A stretch of 64,000 nt of DNA from JAZPYZ01 sp045544455 (GCA_045544455.1 JAZPYZ010000019.1:62001-126000); one strand, 5' to 3'; positions 15,986 to 25,342 are shown, numbered from the stretch's first letter. Notes: generated by a model from the letters alone, not told the origin. Translations and numbers: made by a program.

Positions 15986-18466
15986 ATGATAAAAATCGAT
16001 CTAAACGGTGCTTGGCAAGGGCACGGCATATCAGCCGATGGTAGCCAAACCAAAGATTTTAACGCGACTGTGCCGGGGTGTGTACAAACCGATTTGTACG
16101 GTGACGGTCTGCATACCAATGTGTTCTGGCGCGACAACGCTGACAAGGTACAATGGATCGAAAATTGGTCTTGGCGTTACACCAAAACTTTTACGTTAGA
16201 GGAAATCCCCACGGATTGTCAGCTCGTTTGCGAGGGACTGGATACCTATTGCGACGTATACTTAAACGACCGGTGTATCGGTTGTGCCAACAACATGTTT
16301 ATCCCCCACTCATTTGACGCATCCAAACGGTTAAAAGTGGGCGAAAACAAACTGGAAATTTATTTCTATTCTCCCATCGCGCACGAAGCTGGTCATAAGT
16401 GGCGTGACCACTCATTTTCGGATGGGCGGTTTTACACACGCCGCACCCAATGCTCATACGGATGGGACTGGGTACAACGGTACGTCACCTTCGGTATTTT
16501 CCGCCCGATTTATTTGTTATCCAACACCGACCTTACGGTGGACAATCTATATATCTACACCACGTCGATTGATGAATACAGCGCACAACTATCACTGACA
16601 GTAAATTTTGATCATGCCGAGCAAACCGGTTTTGCCACCGTGAATATCATCGATCCGAATGGCAAAACGGTATGGAAAAACCGCCGTTACGTAGAAGAAA
16701 CTTCGTTCCGCGAATGGATTGACCTTGCCGATCCGCAGTTGTGGTACCCAGCCGGTTACGGCGCACAACCGCTATATACCGTTAAAATCGACGTCACCGA
16801 CCGAAACGGCACACCACTCGGTTCTCACGAAGAAACGTTTGGTATCCGAACGTTGAAAGTCGTTCAACTGGTCGACGAACCTAATTCGGCATACGCGGAC
16901 AAATGCCGCGAGTTGCAACAGCGTCCCGGTTCTGAAACAATGGAGAAAAACACCGAATACCGTGGCTTTATCGTATTGGTAAACGGCATTAAGGTGTTGT
17001 GCACCGGCGGAAACTGGGTACCGCCCAGCCCCTTCCCTGATCTCAATACCGATGCGCAAATTACCGAACTGTTGGAATTAGCGGTTGAGGGCAACGTCAA
17101 CATGATCCGTGTTTGGGGCGGTGGCAAATTTGAAACGCCACATTTTTACCACGAATGTGATCGACTCGGCATCTTGGTAACGCAAGATTTTCTGATGGCC
17201 TGTGCCGAATATCCCGAGGACGAAGCGTGGTTTCTCGAAGCGTTACGCAAAGAAGCTCGGCACGCTGCGATCTTGATCCGCAATCACCCTTGTCTTGCCT
17301 GGTGGTCGGGTGATAACGAAAACGCCGTGCTTGGCAGCGACGATTGTGAATGGTTCACCGGACGAGATTCGGCACTCAAATCAATTGGACCGGTTTTAGC
17401 TGAAATGGACTATAACCGTCCCTTCTTCCCGTCCAGCCCGTACGGTGGACATCAATACGCTTCCTATACCGTGGGCACCACCCACAACACGTATTATCTC
17501 GATCGCATCTTCCCCTATATGATGAACTACGACATAGATCATTTCGCTTTCTTCCGGGAATTCAGCGCACGATTCATCGCGGAAGAACCTGCGTGCGGCG
17601 CGGTATCTCGCCCGTCAATCTTACGATTTATGACCGAAGATGATTTCAACGACGAATCGGATACCATGTGGTTACATCATATCAAGTTTGATCCGAAAAT
17701 TAAACCGATTTTCTTCGAGTATATGGTAGCCTTTGCCAAGAACCTGTTTGGCGAATTCATCGATCGCGACGACCGTTTCTTTAAGATGAAATACGAGCAT
17801 TACGAGTGGATTCGCGTCACGATGGAAAACTGCCGCCGTAACCAAGGATTCTGTAACGGATTGGTATATTGGATGTTAAACGACGCGTGGCCGGCCGCCG
17901 GCGGCTGGTCAATCATAGATTATTACAACATCCCAAAACCCGCGTTTTACGCCTTTAAACGCGCTACAAGCGGTGTTATAGCGTCGGTCGATCGTACTCC
18001 AAATGGGCAATTAGACGTGTATGTATGTAATCGCACATTGCAAGATCAAGCCGTCACGGCAAACATCTGCATATATAACCCGAAAACCGGCACCAAACGT
18101 GGTGAAACGGTGGTCACCGCCACCGCAACGGCAAACAAGTCGGTTGTGATCCACACCGAACCCGACACCTTGTCGGAGGATGAGATGGTCTTGGTGGATA
18201 TTCTCGGCGAGCAGACAAGTGATCGTGCCTTTTACAAGAAAAATCTGCCGATCGGCAAAACCGATACAGTGCGTATAGTAGCGCAAACCGACAACACCAT
18301 AACCGTACGGGCGGATGCTTACGTGCACGCGGTGGAACTGGAAGCCGCCGGCGTATTCAGCGACAACTATTTCTCATTGATGCCGGGCGAAGAAAAACAA
18401 GTTACCTTCCGGCCGGCCGATTGGTTTGACGGCCATATCGCCTTAACAGGTTACACGGTAATATAA
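15986..18466 (+). CDS. beta-mannosidase (glycoside hydrolase family 2)
   Basis: 826 residues from the ATG at 15986 (GGGAGGA 6-7 nt upstream). Domain order is GH2: jelly-roll sugar-binding N-terminus with NGAWQGHG and VPGCVQTDLY, an immunoglobulin-like middle, the TIM barrel, and C-terminal beta domains. The acid/base glutamate is in WWSGDNENAVL (about residue 445) and the likely nucleophile in FREFSARF (about residue 525), a spacing like that of known beta-mannosidases. No signal peptide, so it acts in the cytoplasm on imported beta-mannosides. The VPG.VQTDL and W.RR motifs favour mannosidase over galactosidase. Single gene, sigma-A promoter and terminator. Confidence 0.92.
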   Translation: MIKIDLNGAWQGHGISADGSQTKDFNATVPGCVQTDLYGDGLHTNVFWRDNADKVQWIENWSWRYTKTFTLEEIPTDCQLVCEGLDTYCDVYLNDRCIGCANNMFIPHSFDASKRLKVGENKLEIYFYSPIAHEAGHKWRDHSFSDGRFYTRRTQCSYGWDWVQRYVTFGIFRPIYLLSNTDLTVDNLYIYTTSIDEYSAQLSLTVNFDHAEQTGFATVNIIDPNGKTVWKNRRYVEETSFREWIDLADPQLWYPAGYGAQPLYTVKIDVTDRNGTPLGSHEETFGIRTLKVVQLVDEPNSAYADKCRELQQRPGSETMEKNTEYRGFIVLVNGIKVLCTGGNWVPPSPFPDLNTDAQITELLELAVEGNVNMIRVWGGGKFETPHFYHECDRLGILVTQDFLMACAEYPEDEAWFLEALRKEARHAAILIRNHPCLAWWSGDNENAVLGSDDCEWFTGRDSALKSIGPVLAEMDYNRPFFPSSPYGGHQYASYTVGTTHNTYYLDRIFPYMMNYDIDHFAFFREFSARFIAEEPACGAVSRPSILRFMTEDDFNDESDTMWLHHIKFDPKIKPIFFEYMVAFAKNLFGEFIDRDDRFFKMKYEHYEWIRVTMENCRRNQGFCNGLVYWMLNDAWPAAGGWSIIDYYNIPKPAFYAFKRATSGVIASVDRTPNGQLDVYVCNRTLQDQAVTANICIYNPKTGTKRGETVVTATATANKSVVIHTEPDTLSEDEMVLVDILGEQTSDRAFYKKNLPIGKTDTVRIVAQTDNTITVRADAYVHAVELEAAGVFSDNYFSLMPGEEKQVTFRPADWFDGHIALTGYTVI

Positions 18467-18488
18467 ACCATTTTCAAAACGATAAAAA

Positions 18489-18520
18489 GGAACGGACGAT
18501 ATCCTCGTCCGTTCTTTTTT
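18489..18520 (+). terminator. terminator of the GH2 gene
   Basis: GGAACGGACG and CGTCCGTTC pair around a 7-nt loop, followed by T7; 22 nt past the stop. Confidence 0.9.
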
Positions 18521-18554
18521 TATATGGATTTAACGTACTGTTGTTTACATTATC

Positions 18555-19202
18555 TCAAATGCGGAAACATTTTTGGATTGCTTTGTTGGTACCGAGCACC
18601 AACAACGTCCCATCCGCATGGAGCAGCGTATCCGGAGTGATGCTCAGTTGTAACGCGCCGTTTTGTTTGACACCCATAATATTGATGTTATGGGTTTTAC
18701 GGACGTCTAACTGCCCAATAGTTTTCCCCACCCAAGAAGGTGGCACCGTCACCTCAAAGATAGCATGCTCGTCATCCAGTTCAATATAATCGAAAACATG
18801 TTCCGAACTATACCGAACCGCCGCCCAAGCCGCCAACTGTTTCTCGGGATACAACACCTCGTCGGCGCCGTTGCGCAGCAAAAATTTCGCGTGCACGTCA
18901 CTATCGACACGAGATACCACCTTTTGTGCACCCAAATCTTTTAAAAGCGATGCCGTTTCCAATGAACTTTGAAAGTTTTCCCCAATCGTGACAATGCACA
19001 CATCGTAGTTGTCCACGCCAAGCGATGACAAAAACTCCTCATCGGTAGTATCGCCAATCTGCGCCGTAGTTACCAACGGCAATACCGCGTTAACTTTTTT
19101 CTCGTCTTGGTCCACCGCCATCACTTCACATTTCAGTTGACTCAATTCTTGCGCAATGTGCTGGCCAAACCGGCCAAGTCCGATTAATAAAATCGATTTC
19201 AT
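18555..19202 (-). CDS. ktrA: Ktr/Trk potassium uptake regulatory subunit (RCK domain)
   Basis: 215 residues from the ATG at 19202, with AGAGGTG 6 nt upstream; a GTG three codons earlier overlaps that site. The RCK-N Rossmann fold begins MKSILLIGLGRFGQHIAQEL with the nucleotide glycine loop GLGRFG and the acidic residue in VDQDEKK; a TrkA-C (RCK-C) domain fills about residues 135-215. KtrA forms an octameric cytoplasmic ring that gates the KtrB channel in response to ATP/ADP and c-di-AMP. It follows ktrB by 15 nt. Confidence 0.94.
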   Translation of the reverse strand: MKSILLIGLGRFGQHIAQELSQLKCEVMAVDQDEKKVNAVLPLVTTAQIGDTTDEEFLSSLGVDNYDVCIVTIGENFQSSLETASLLKDLGAQKVVSRVDSDVHAKFLLRNGADEVLYPEKQLAAWAAVRYSSEHVFDYIELDDEHAIFEVTVPPSWVGKTIGQLDVRKTHNINIMGVKQNGALQLSITPDTLLHADGTLLVLGTNKAIQKCFRI

Positions 19203-19217
19203 GGTATACACCTCTTT

Positions 19218-20552
19218 TTATCCTACTGTAATTCGTTCTTGCGGATATTTCGATACGTTGGGTTTACGTTCGGATAATGCCGCAAAAATCAGCGTCAATC
19301 CACCTACGCGCCCGAAATACATCAACGCCATCAAGATACCGTGCGATACCGGTGAAAGATCCGGTGTCACGCCCATGGTCACACCGACCGTTGCTACGGC
19401 GGATGCCGTTTCAAAAAAAGCTGTTGTCATCGGAATTCGGTCAATCGCACTGATCACCAAACCACTACTGAAAAACAAGGTAACATATAACAAAAAGATC
19501 GTTGCGGCCTGTTTAACGGTAGCATCCGGCACACGCCGACGATACAGTTGCGTTTCCTCTTTCTTAGTAAACACCGCCCACGCCGACGAGAACAATACCG
19601 CCACCGTCGTGGTCTTCATACCACCGGCGGTCGATCCGGGCGAGCCGCCAATCAACATCAGCGCGACCATCACCATCAAGCCAACTTCGCTAACCAACGA
19701 GAAATTCACCGTGTTAAACCCGGCCGTACGCATGGTCACCGATTGAAACAACGATGCCAACACACGTTCCCCCATCGGTAAATCGGTGTATTCCGCCAAG
19801 AAGAAATATACCGCCGGTAACACAATCAAAATAGCCGTAACCACCAACACCACTTTACTTTGCAACCGGTACTTTCTAAAGCGCCATTTATGGTGACGGA
19901 TATCGTCCCACACAAAGAACCCTAAACCGCCGATTACGATCAAGGTCATGATCGTAATATTAACCGTCGCATTACCGGTATACGCCGTAAATGACGAGAA
20001 TTTACTGTTAATCCCCATTAGGTCAAAACCGGCATTGCAAAACGCGGAAATCGAATGGAATACAGCATACCACACACCCTTGCCGATGCCGAATTCTCCG
20101 CAAAACGAGGTCGCCAGCACCGCTGCACCGATCACTTCGATGATCAATACCGTACGAACAATAAATCCGGTCATATTGACAATCCCACTTAACGTGGGTG
20201 CCGAGATCGATTCCTGCATAACGCTTCGCTGCATCAACCCAATTCGTTTTCCGGTGATTTTGAAAATCATCAACGCCACCGTCATAACACCCATGCCGCC
20301 GATCTGTATCAAACCGATAATCACGATCTGCCCAAACAGCGACCAATACGTCGCTGTATCTTGCACGACTAAACCAGTCACACAAGTAGCCGACGTAGCG
20401 GTAAACAATGCATCGATGATCGAAGCGCCGTTCCCGTCTTGTGTAGCAAACGGTAACATCAACAACAACGCACCGACAAGGATCACCGATAAAAAACTGA
20501 ATAGTATGGTTTGAAACGGTGAAACCGGTTTCTTTTTTCGAACCGTACTCAT
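19218..20552 (-). CDS. ktrB: Ktr potassium uptake membrane subunit
   Basis: 444 residues, highly hydrophobic, with four M1-P-M2 repeats. The four filter loops are visible: ATSATCVTGL, ISAFCNAGFD, TMRTAGFNT and SAVATVGVTMG, each with the key glycine. The gate region GGSPGSTAGGMKT lies in the third repeat. Works with KtrA as a K+ (Na+-linked) uptake channel. Starts 13 nt after tsaD, so it is probably read from the riboswitch-controlled transcript. Confidence 0.95.
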   Translation of the reverse strand: MSTVRKKKPVSPFQTILFSFLSVILVGALLLMLPFATQDGNGASIIDALFTATSATCVTGLVVQDTATYWSLFGQIVIIGLIQIGGMGVMTVALMIFKITGKRIGLMQRSVMQESISAPTLSGIVNMTGFIVRTVLIIEVIGAAVLATSFCGEFGIGKGVWYAVFHSISAFCNAGFDLMGINSKFSSFTAYTGNATVNITIMTLIVIGGLGFFVWDDIRHHKWRFRKYRLQSKVVLVVTAILIVLPAVYFFLAEYTDLPMGERVLASLFQSVTMRTAGFNTVNFSLVSEVGLMVMVALMLIGGSPGSTAGGMKTTTVAVLFSSAWAVFTKKEETQLYRRRVPDATVKQAATIFLLYVTLFFSSGLVISAIDRIPMTTAFFETASAVATVGVTMGVTPDLSPVSHGILMALMYFGRVGGLTLIFAALSERKPNVSKYPQERITVG

Positions 20553-20565
20553 ATCGTATCACCCA

Positions 20566-21576
20566 TCATTCTTCGGTAATCGGAACGGTCGCGCACGCAT
20601 TTAGATCCGCGCCGGCCGTTTTACCGGCAAGATACTCATAATACCCTTGTGCGCCGACCATCGCGGCATTATCGCCGCAAAGCGACAACGGCGGCACGTA
20701 CATCTTAATGCCGTTGGCGTCGCAACGCTTTTGCATTTCGGCGCGCAGTGACGAGTTTGCCGAAACACCACCGGCTAATACCAATGTGGTCGCACCGGTA
20801 TGCTCTACCGCGCGCATCGTATGGTCGCACAACACGTCCACCACCGTATGTTGAAAACTCGCCGCCAGATCCGGTGTCGACAGTTCCACGCCGGTTTGTT
20901 TGGCGTTGTGCAATCGATTAAGCACCGCCGTTTTCAATCCCGAAAAGCTAAAATCAAACGCATTCCCGTCGACACGCGGATGCGGAAAGGTAAAGGCTTT
21001 GGGATTCCCCTCTTTAGCAGCCCGATCCAGCGATACACCACCAGGATACGGCATGCCCATAGCTCGCGCTACCTTATCGAAACATTCGCCAGCGGCATCG
21101 TCACGAGTGCGGCCGATCATCTCGAACTTCGTATAATCCGACACGTGAATAATGTGCGTGTTACCGCCGGACACCACCAAACATAGAAACGGCGGTTTTA
21201 ATTCCTCAAACGCGAGGTAATTGGCCGCAATATGCGAACGCAGGTGGTGCACCGGAACAAGTGGTTTACCGGTTGACAGATGTAACCCCTTGGCAAAATT
21301 AACGCCTACTAACAACGCGCCGATTAAGCCCGGTGCATAGGTTACGGCAATCGCGTCAATATCATCCAGCGTAACGCCGGCTTGTTGCAACGCTTGTTCG
21401 GTAACGCCGCTAATCGCTTCCGCATGGCGACGACTGGCAATTTCCGGAACCACTCCGCCGTACAAGCGATGTTCTTCAATTTGAGAAGCGATCACATTCG
21501 ATAACAACACCCGACCGTCGCACACAACGGCCGCTGCGGTTTCGTCACAGGACGATTCAATCGCCAAAATGTTCAT
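20566..21576 (-). CDS. tsaD: tRNA N6-adenosine threonylcarbamoyltransferase
   Basis: 336 residues, the normal length. It transfers threonylcarbamoyl from the TsaC product to A37 of ANN-reading tRNAs. ASKHA fold with NILAIESSCDETAAAVV, the metal-binding histidines in VHHLRSHIAANYL, VSGGNTHI, and the C-terminal GGVSANSSLR. Overlaps rimI by 4 bp. tsaB, usual partner in a tsaB-rimI-tsaD operon, is not next to it; a Kae1-like paralogue is at 62425-63366. Confidence 0.96.
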   Translation of the reverse strand: MNILAIESSCDETAAAVVCDGRVLLSNVIASQIEEHRLYGGVVPEIASRRHAEAISGVTEQALQQAGVTLDDIDAIAVTYAPGLIGALLVGVNFAKGLHLSTGKPLVPVHHLRSHIAANYLAFEELKPPFLCLVVSGGNTHIIHVSDYTKFEMIGRTRDDAAGECFDKVARAMGMPYPGGVSLDRAAKEGNPKAFTFPHPRVDGNAFDFSFSGLKTAVLNRLHNAKQTGVELSTPDLAASFQHTVVDVLCDHTMRAVEHTGATTLVLAGGVSANSSLRAEMQKRCDANGIKMYVPPLSLCGDNAAMVGAQGYYEYLAGKTAGADLNACATVPITEE

Positions 21577-22061
21577 ATCGTCTCCTCCTTTGCCGGTAAA
21601 TATAGCGAGTAAATATACGCATCTTCTTTCGGTTCATCGTAAAAGCGAGGACGCACCCCGTCACAAACAAACCCATGTTTTTCATATAACGCGATGGCAG
21701 CCGCATTCGATACACGAACCTCCAACGTGATACGTGTCACGCCGTTTGTTAGAGCGAAATCGCGCGAAGTTTTCAACAATTCGGACGAAAGCCCCGTTCG
21801 ACGGTAAGAAGAAGCGGTCGCAATTCGTTCAATATACAGTTCATCTGCCACACAGTGCCAGATGATATACGCCCCTATTTCGTCTGATTGACGATGTCGC
21901 AACACCAAACAACCGGCCGTGGGATTATCTAACTCTTCCACTACCGATTGGTACGACCACGGTGGCGAAAACAGTTGTTGTTCGAGCGCCGAAACCGTCT
22001 TAGCGGCGGCTTTATCCATGGGAACACACACCCATTCGGCCGTTACATTACTTACGCTCAT
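21573..22061 (-). CDS. rimI: ribosomal protein S18-alanine N-acetyltransferase (GNAT)
   Basis: 162 residues. GNAT fold: the acetyl-CoA loop IATASSYRRTGLSSELLK (about residues 90-107) and the C-terminal SNAAAIALYEKHGF are conserved, as in RimI next to tsaD in many Firmicutes. The RimI name rests on this position; other protein acetyltransferases are possible. 4-bp overlaps with both neighbours. Confidence 0.88.
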   Translation of the reverse strand: MSVSNVTAEWVCVPMDKAAAKTVSALEQQLFSPPWSYQSVVEELDNPTAGCLVLRHRQSDEIGAYIIWHCVADELYIERIATASSYRRTGLSSELLKTSRDFALTNGVTRITLEVRVSNAAAIALYEKHGFVCDGVRPRFYDEPKEDAYIYSLYLPAKEETI

Positions 22062-22486
22062 AAAGCATCCTTTTCTAACAGTCGATCTATTTCATCAATT
22101 AATTGATCGCGCGTTTCACGATAGCACGTCAGATCACCGCCGTATGGATCAGCAATACCGCCGTTTTCCGCCGCCAACACGATCACGTTTTCCACCGATA
22201 CGCCGGCGTGTACCAAAATCGCCTTATGCATTTCGGTCATCACCACAATACGATCGGCTTGCTCGCACATCTCTAACGTTAGCGGCACAGACCGATGATG
22301 GGATATATCCACACCAATTTCAGACATCACTTGCACCGTATATTCCGTAGCCGGTGAACCGTCTGCCGATATCCCGGCGCTGAACACTTGTCCAGCTTGT
22401 CCGCGCTTGGCCAATGCCTCACGCATACAAGCGGCCGCCATTGGGCTGCGGCAGGTGTTGCCGGTACACACAAACAACCAATTCAT
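22058..22486 (-). CDS. low-molecular-weight phosphatase, YwlE-like (protein arginine/tyrosine phosphatase)
   Basis: 142 residues. The P-loop is VCTGNTCRSP at residues 6-15 with nucleophile Cys7; the threonine after the GN is the residue that in YwlE favours phosphoarginine over phosphotyrosine. The general-acid loop is DPYGG near residue 113. YwlE reverses McsB arginine phosphorylation in stress control; no mcsB is in the window. Overlaps mntP and rimI by 4 bp each. Confidence 0.88.
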   Translation of the reverse strand: MNWLFVCTGNTCRSPMAAACMREALAKRGQAGQVFSAGISADGSPATEYTVQVMSEIGVDISHHRSVPLTLEMCEQADRIVVMTEMHKAILVHAGVSVENVIVLAAENGGIADPYGGDLTCYRETRDQLIDEIDRLLEKDAL

Positions 22487-23046
22487 ATCGATAACACTCC
22501 AAGATGTTCGAGCAAAATTTTAAGTCCCATCAAAATCAATACCGCACCACCGATACGTTCGGCATAAGTTTTATTACGTTCGCCGATGGAATGGCCAAGC
22601 AATACACCGACACCGGATAACAAGAAAGTCGTCACGCCGATCAACACAATCGCCGCCCAAATGTTAACCTGTAAAAACGCAAAGGTAATACCTACCGCCA
22701 ACGCATCAATACTGGTGGCGATCGCCATCGGCAACATCGCACGCGGACCAAACGAGGCATTACAACATTCTTCTTCCCCAAACGATTCGCGGATCATGTT
22801 TCCGCCAATCAGACCTAACAACACAAACGCCACCCAGTGGTCGATACTTTCGATCTGTTGTTGAAATTGCGAACCGAGCAGATACCCGACCAACGGCATC
22901 AACGCCTGAAACCCACCGAAATACAGACCGGTAACCGCAGCGTGTTTAGCTTTAACGCTCGGAACCGACAGTCCTTTACACACCGATACCGCAAAGGCAT
23001 CCATCGAAAGACCGATCGCAATCACAAACAGCTCCCAAATACTCAT
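22483..23046 (-). CDS. mntP: manganese efflux pump MntP
   Basis: 187 residues with six predicted membrane segments. The two conserved aspartate motifs GLSMDAFAVSVCKGL (residues 13-27) and IATSIDALAVGI are those of MntP. Exports Mn2+ when it is in excess. The gene lies directly behind a yybP-ykoY-type Mn riboswitch, which is independent support. GGAAAGGGG precedes the ATG. Confidence 0.95.
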   Translation of the reverse strand: MSIWELFVIAIGLSMDAFAVSVCKGLSVPSVKAKHAAVTGLYFGGFQALMPLVGYLLGSQFQQQIESIDHWVAFVLLGLIGGNMIRESFGEEECCNASFGPRAMLPMAIATSIDALAVGITFAFLQVNIWAAIVLIGVTTFLLSGVGVLLGHSIGERNKTYAERIGGAVLILMGLKILLEHLGVLSI

Positions 23047-23074
23047 ATCGTATCCCCTTTCCGGTGATCATACG

Positions 23075-23205
23075 CAAAAACGACGAAGCCCTATCTGCCA
23101 AAGACACAGATAAGTCTCGTCGTTAAATACAAAGCCAGAAATCAACATGCCGGTATGTTGGCTTTATCGCGCAAAAATCGCGCCGACTACTCCCTTAACT
23201 TCCCT
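23075..23205 (-). promoter_or_regulatory. yybP-ykoY-type manganese riboswitch upstream of mntP
   Basis: On the minus strand: GGGAGTAG near 23190, then a paired arm AAAGCCAACATA...TGTTG...GGCTTT, then ACGAGAC and a long hairpin AACGACGA...TCGTCGTT ending in TTTTTG. The GGGAGTAG and ACGAGAC blocks are the conserved elements of the Mn2+-sensing riboswitch class that controls mntP and related genes. The last hairpin plus U-run is a terminator, so Mn2+ most likely allows read-through. A TTGACA -35 lies at 23232-23237; its -10 is poor. Confidence 0.85.
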
Positions 23206-23247
23206 CATAGCGTATCATAAAGCCGCTGTTTTGTCAATGAATTCGCT

Positions 23248-23784
23248 CTATTTTCGCACGATGCGAAGCAAGGGTACACGAAGTCGACGAATGTACAGCG
23301 TAATCACGCGAGTCAAGGCAATATCATATAAAACAAACACTACGTTGCCTAACAATAAAATCAACCAAACCAGCGAAACGCCAAACCACGCAAACTCTTC
23401 CATCGGGAACGAGAACAACCACACCAACAAACCGTACGCGGCCACCACGCAGATATTAAACACCATCAATTTAACGATCCAACTGATCATTCGTTGTAAC
23501 CGCAAACGTTCGATCACCGATTTTACGATCGGATAGTGGCCGAAAAACGCCACGAATAACAATGCTGCTTCTTTATCCGGCGCGATGATTAACGCCAACA
23601 AACTAACGGCGGCATACACAGTAAACCCGAATTTAACACCCCATTCTACCACCAACGGCACCAAGATCAGGCCGGCAATTGCCGGAAGTGCATAGGTCGC
23701 AGTGGGAATGACAGTTAACAACATACATACCAACGATAGCGCGCCCAACACGCCGCCAAGCGCGACTTTATCGGTCTGTTTCAA
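23248..23784 (-). CDS. conserved membrane protein of unknown function
   Basis: 178 residues if translation starts at the TTG at 23784, which has AGGGGG 7 nt upstream and lies 14 nt past the DnaJ-like stop. The upstream in-frame ATG (23832) has no ribosome site and would overlap the DnaJ-like gene by 34 bp. About five hydrophobic segments; typical stretches are KVALGGVLGALSLVCMLLT and ALPAIAGLILVPLVVEWG. The look is that of an ECF-transporter S component, but no substrate motif or energising module is near. Last gene of the DUF5685-DnaJ unit. Confidence 0.75.
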   Translation of the reverse strand: MKQTDKVALGGVLGALSLVCMLLTVIPTATYALPAIAGLILVPLVVEWGVKFGFTVYAAVSLLALIIAPDKEAALLFVAFFGHYPIVKSVIERLRLQRMISWIVKLMVFNICVVAAYGLLVWLFSFPMEEFAWFGVSLVWLILLLGNVVFVLYDIALTRVITLYIRRLRVPLLRIVRK

Positions 23785-23798
23785 TCCGGTTCCCCCTA

Positions 23799-24404
23799 TC
23801 AACAACAGCGAATCAGATCGCCGCCCATACATTCACAACAACAATCCGCGCAGATCAACCCTTGACACACGTCGCAACCCGAACATCCATTCATGTTACT
23901 ACCGGACATTTGATATCCACCGGTTTGGCGGCGCATATTCATCTGATTAAACATCGAACGATATTCCATATTCGACGGATCCATACGGCAGGCGGTAGAA
24001 ACATGGTCATAGGCATCTTCCAACCACCCCTTTTTATATAACACGTTGCCTTTCAAAAAGTGCCATTCGGCGTTACGGCCGGCTACCGGAATCCCATCCA
24101 ATAACGTTTCGGCATCGGCCACCCGGCCCATGCGAATCAAGTGGCGGATATCCGCAAACGCCGAACCACCCGTAGGGCCACCGGTTTGATGCGGTTGACC
24201 TGCACCCTGCTTGCGCATTCTCACGATCGCATCGTAGGCTTCGTTAATCTCCTGCATCTTTTCTTGTGCCAAATCCGAAAGCGGATTGTCACCGTAGTTG
24301 TCGGGATGATACTTTTTAGCCAGCGCACGATACGCTTCTTTCACCTCGTCGTCGGTAGCATTCGGCGACACGCCGAGCACCTCATACGGATTATTTACAC
24401 TCAT
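23799..24404 (-). CDS. J-domain protein with cysteine-rich tail
   Basis: 201 residues from the ATG at 24404 (AAGGAGA 8 nt upstream). The J domain fills residues 4-65 with the HPD motif in KKYHPDNYGD, so it can stimulate a DnaK ATPase. A TPR-like helical part follows (about residues 95-150), then CSGCDVCQGLICADCCCECM with eight cysteines, and two more at the end. This is not the DnaJ zinc finger (CxxCxGxG). The tail may bind metal or a membrane-linked partner. It sits between DUF5685 and a membrane protein. Confidence 0.88.
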   Translation of the reverse strand: MSVNNPYEVLGVSPNATDDEVKEAYRALAKKYHPDNYGDNPLSDLAQEKMQEINEAYDAIVRMRKQGAGQPHQTGGPTGGSAFADIRHLIRMGRVADAETLLDGIPVAGRNAEWHFLKGNVLYKKGWLEDAYDHVSTACRMDPSNMEYRSMFNQMNMRRQTGGYQMSGSNMNGCSGCDVCQGLICADCCCECMGGDLIRCC

Positions 24405-24406
24405 GA

Positions 24407-25267
24407 TTATTTCTCCTTGATCACAGTATCTTGTTGTGTGGCCATACCACACGATAAAATATTACGTAAAATACCGTCAAACCGTTTGATCGGCAACAAA
24501 TCATATGCAGCCATACATTCCGCCAAACATGCATTCAACGTCTGTACCGCATACGCCTTCGTGTCGGCAATCCCTTGTTTATCCTCCATAACGAGCGATC
24601 GGTGACAGACATACGGATTATACCGACCGGCTTTTAAATCGTCTTCCAAATCGTCCAACGCATCGATCAGATACACCCAACGCCCCAGACAATAGCCCAA
24701 CCGTTCCAGAACACGCCGTTGTTTCTCATCGGTTTCCCCCGTCGCCATCATCGCGCTGAGCATAACGGCACTCGGTTCAGCCGCTTGATCAATACTGGAA
24801 CAACAACGTTGTTCCAAATCAACTTGCCGATCCATCTCGCGTTGCAAAACCGCGGCCAGTTCCGGATAGGCCGCCGCCGCTTTTTTCTTTGCACGTTTGG
24901 CAAACGGCATCAACAACCGCGACGGCAAACTTTTCCAAAACCCATCATCCGCGATACTGTCACGACATTTGTGATACACCGTCAGCACGGCGGCATCTGC
25001 CGCAAAAGCTATCGCCTCGTTCGAATCACAACAAGAGCGTTTGGTTAACGGATGTGCCGGACAACGGCATTGGTGAAACCGGCAATTATCGGATAAAATT
25101 GCCGATTTAATCAACGCTAAAAAGGTAAAATCATAACTCAACGTCATGCGAGACATCCATCCGTATCGTTTGCCGAGTTGTTTACACAAAGCACAGTACA
25201 CACCACGATACATCTCATATTCTTTTACTTTGAGTTCCGGTTGAAACACCCGTACATACCCAAACAT
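24407..25267 (-). CDS. DUF5685 family protein
   Basis: 286 residues. Starts MFGYVRVFQPELKVKEYEMY; then GVYCALCKQLGKRYG with a CxxC pair and CRFHQCRCPAHP-type cysteines, and an acidic LIDALDDLEDDLKAGRYNPY segment (about residues 210-230) that looks like the aspartate-rich helix of the isoprenoid/phytoene synthase-like fold. Function unknown. First gene of the unit leading to the J-domain protein (2-nt gap). Could be a metal-binding or prenyl-related enzyme; that is inference. Confidence 0.85.
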   Translation of the reverse strand: MFGYVRVFQPELKVKEYEMYRGVYCALCKQLGKRYGWMSRMTLSYDFTFLALIKSAILSDNCRFHQCRCPAHPLTKRSCCDSNEAIAFAADAAVLTVYHKCRDSIADDGFWKSLPSRLLMPFAKRAKKKAAAAYPELAAVLQREMDRQVDLEQRCCSSIDQAAEPSAVMLSAMMATGETDEKQRRVLERLGYCLGRWVYLIDALDDLEDDLKAGRYNPYVCHRSLVMEDKQGIADTKAYAVQTLNACLAECMAAYDLLPIKRFDGILRNILSCGMATQQDTVIKEK

Positions 25268-25342
25268 AGCGGTCCATCCTTACTTTGTGTTTCTATTATC
25301 ATAACGCATTTATCGACAAAGGATATGAAAGATTTGTAAATA

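Noticed and set aside
20566..22486. LMW phosphatase as part of an McsAB stress operon
   Set aside because: No mcsA, mcsB, ctsR or clpC is in the window; the gene sits in the tsaD operon.
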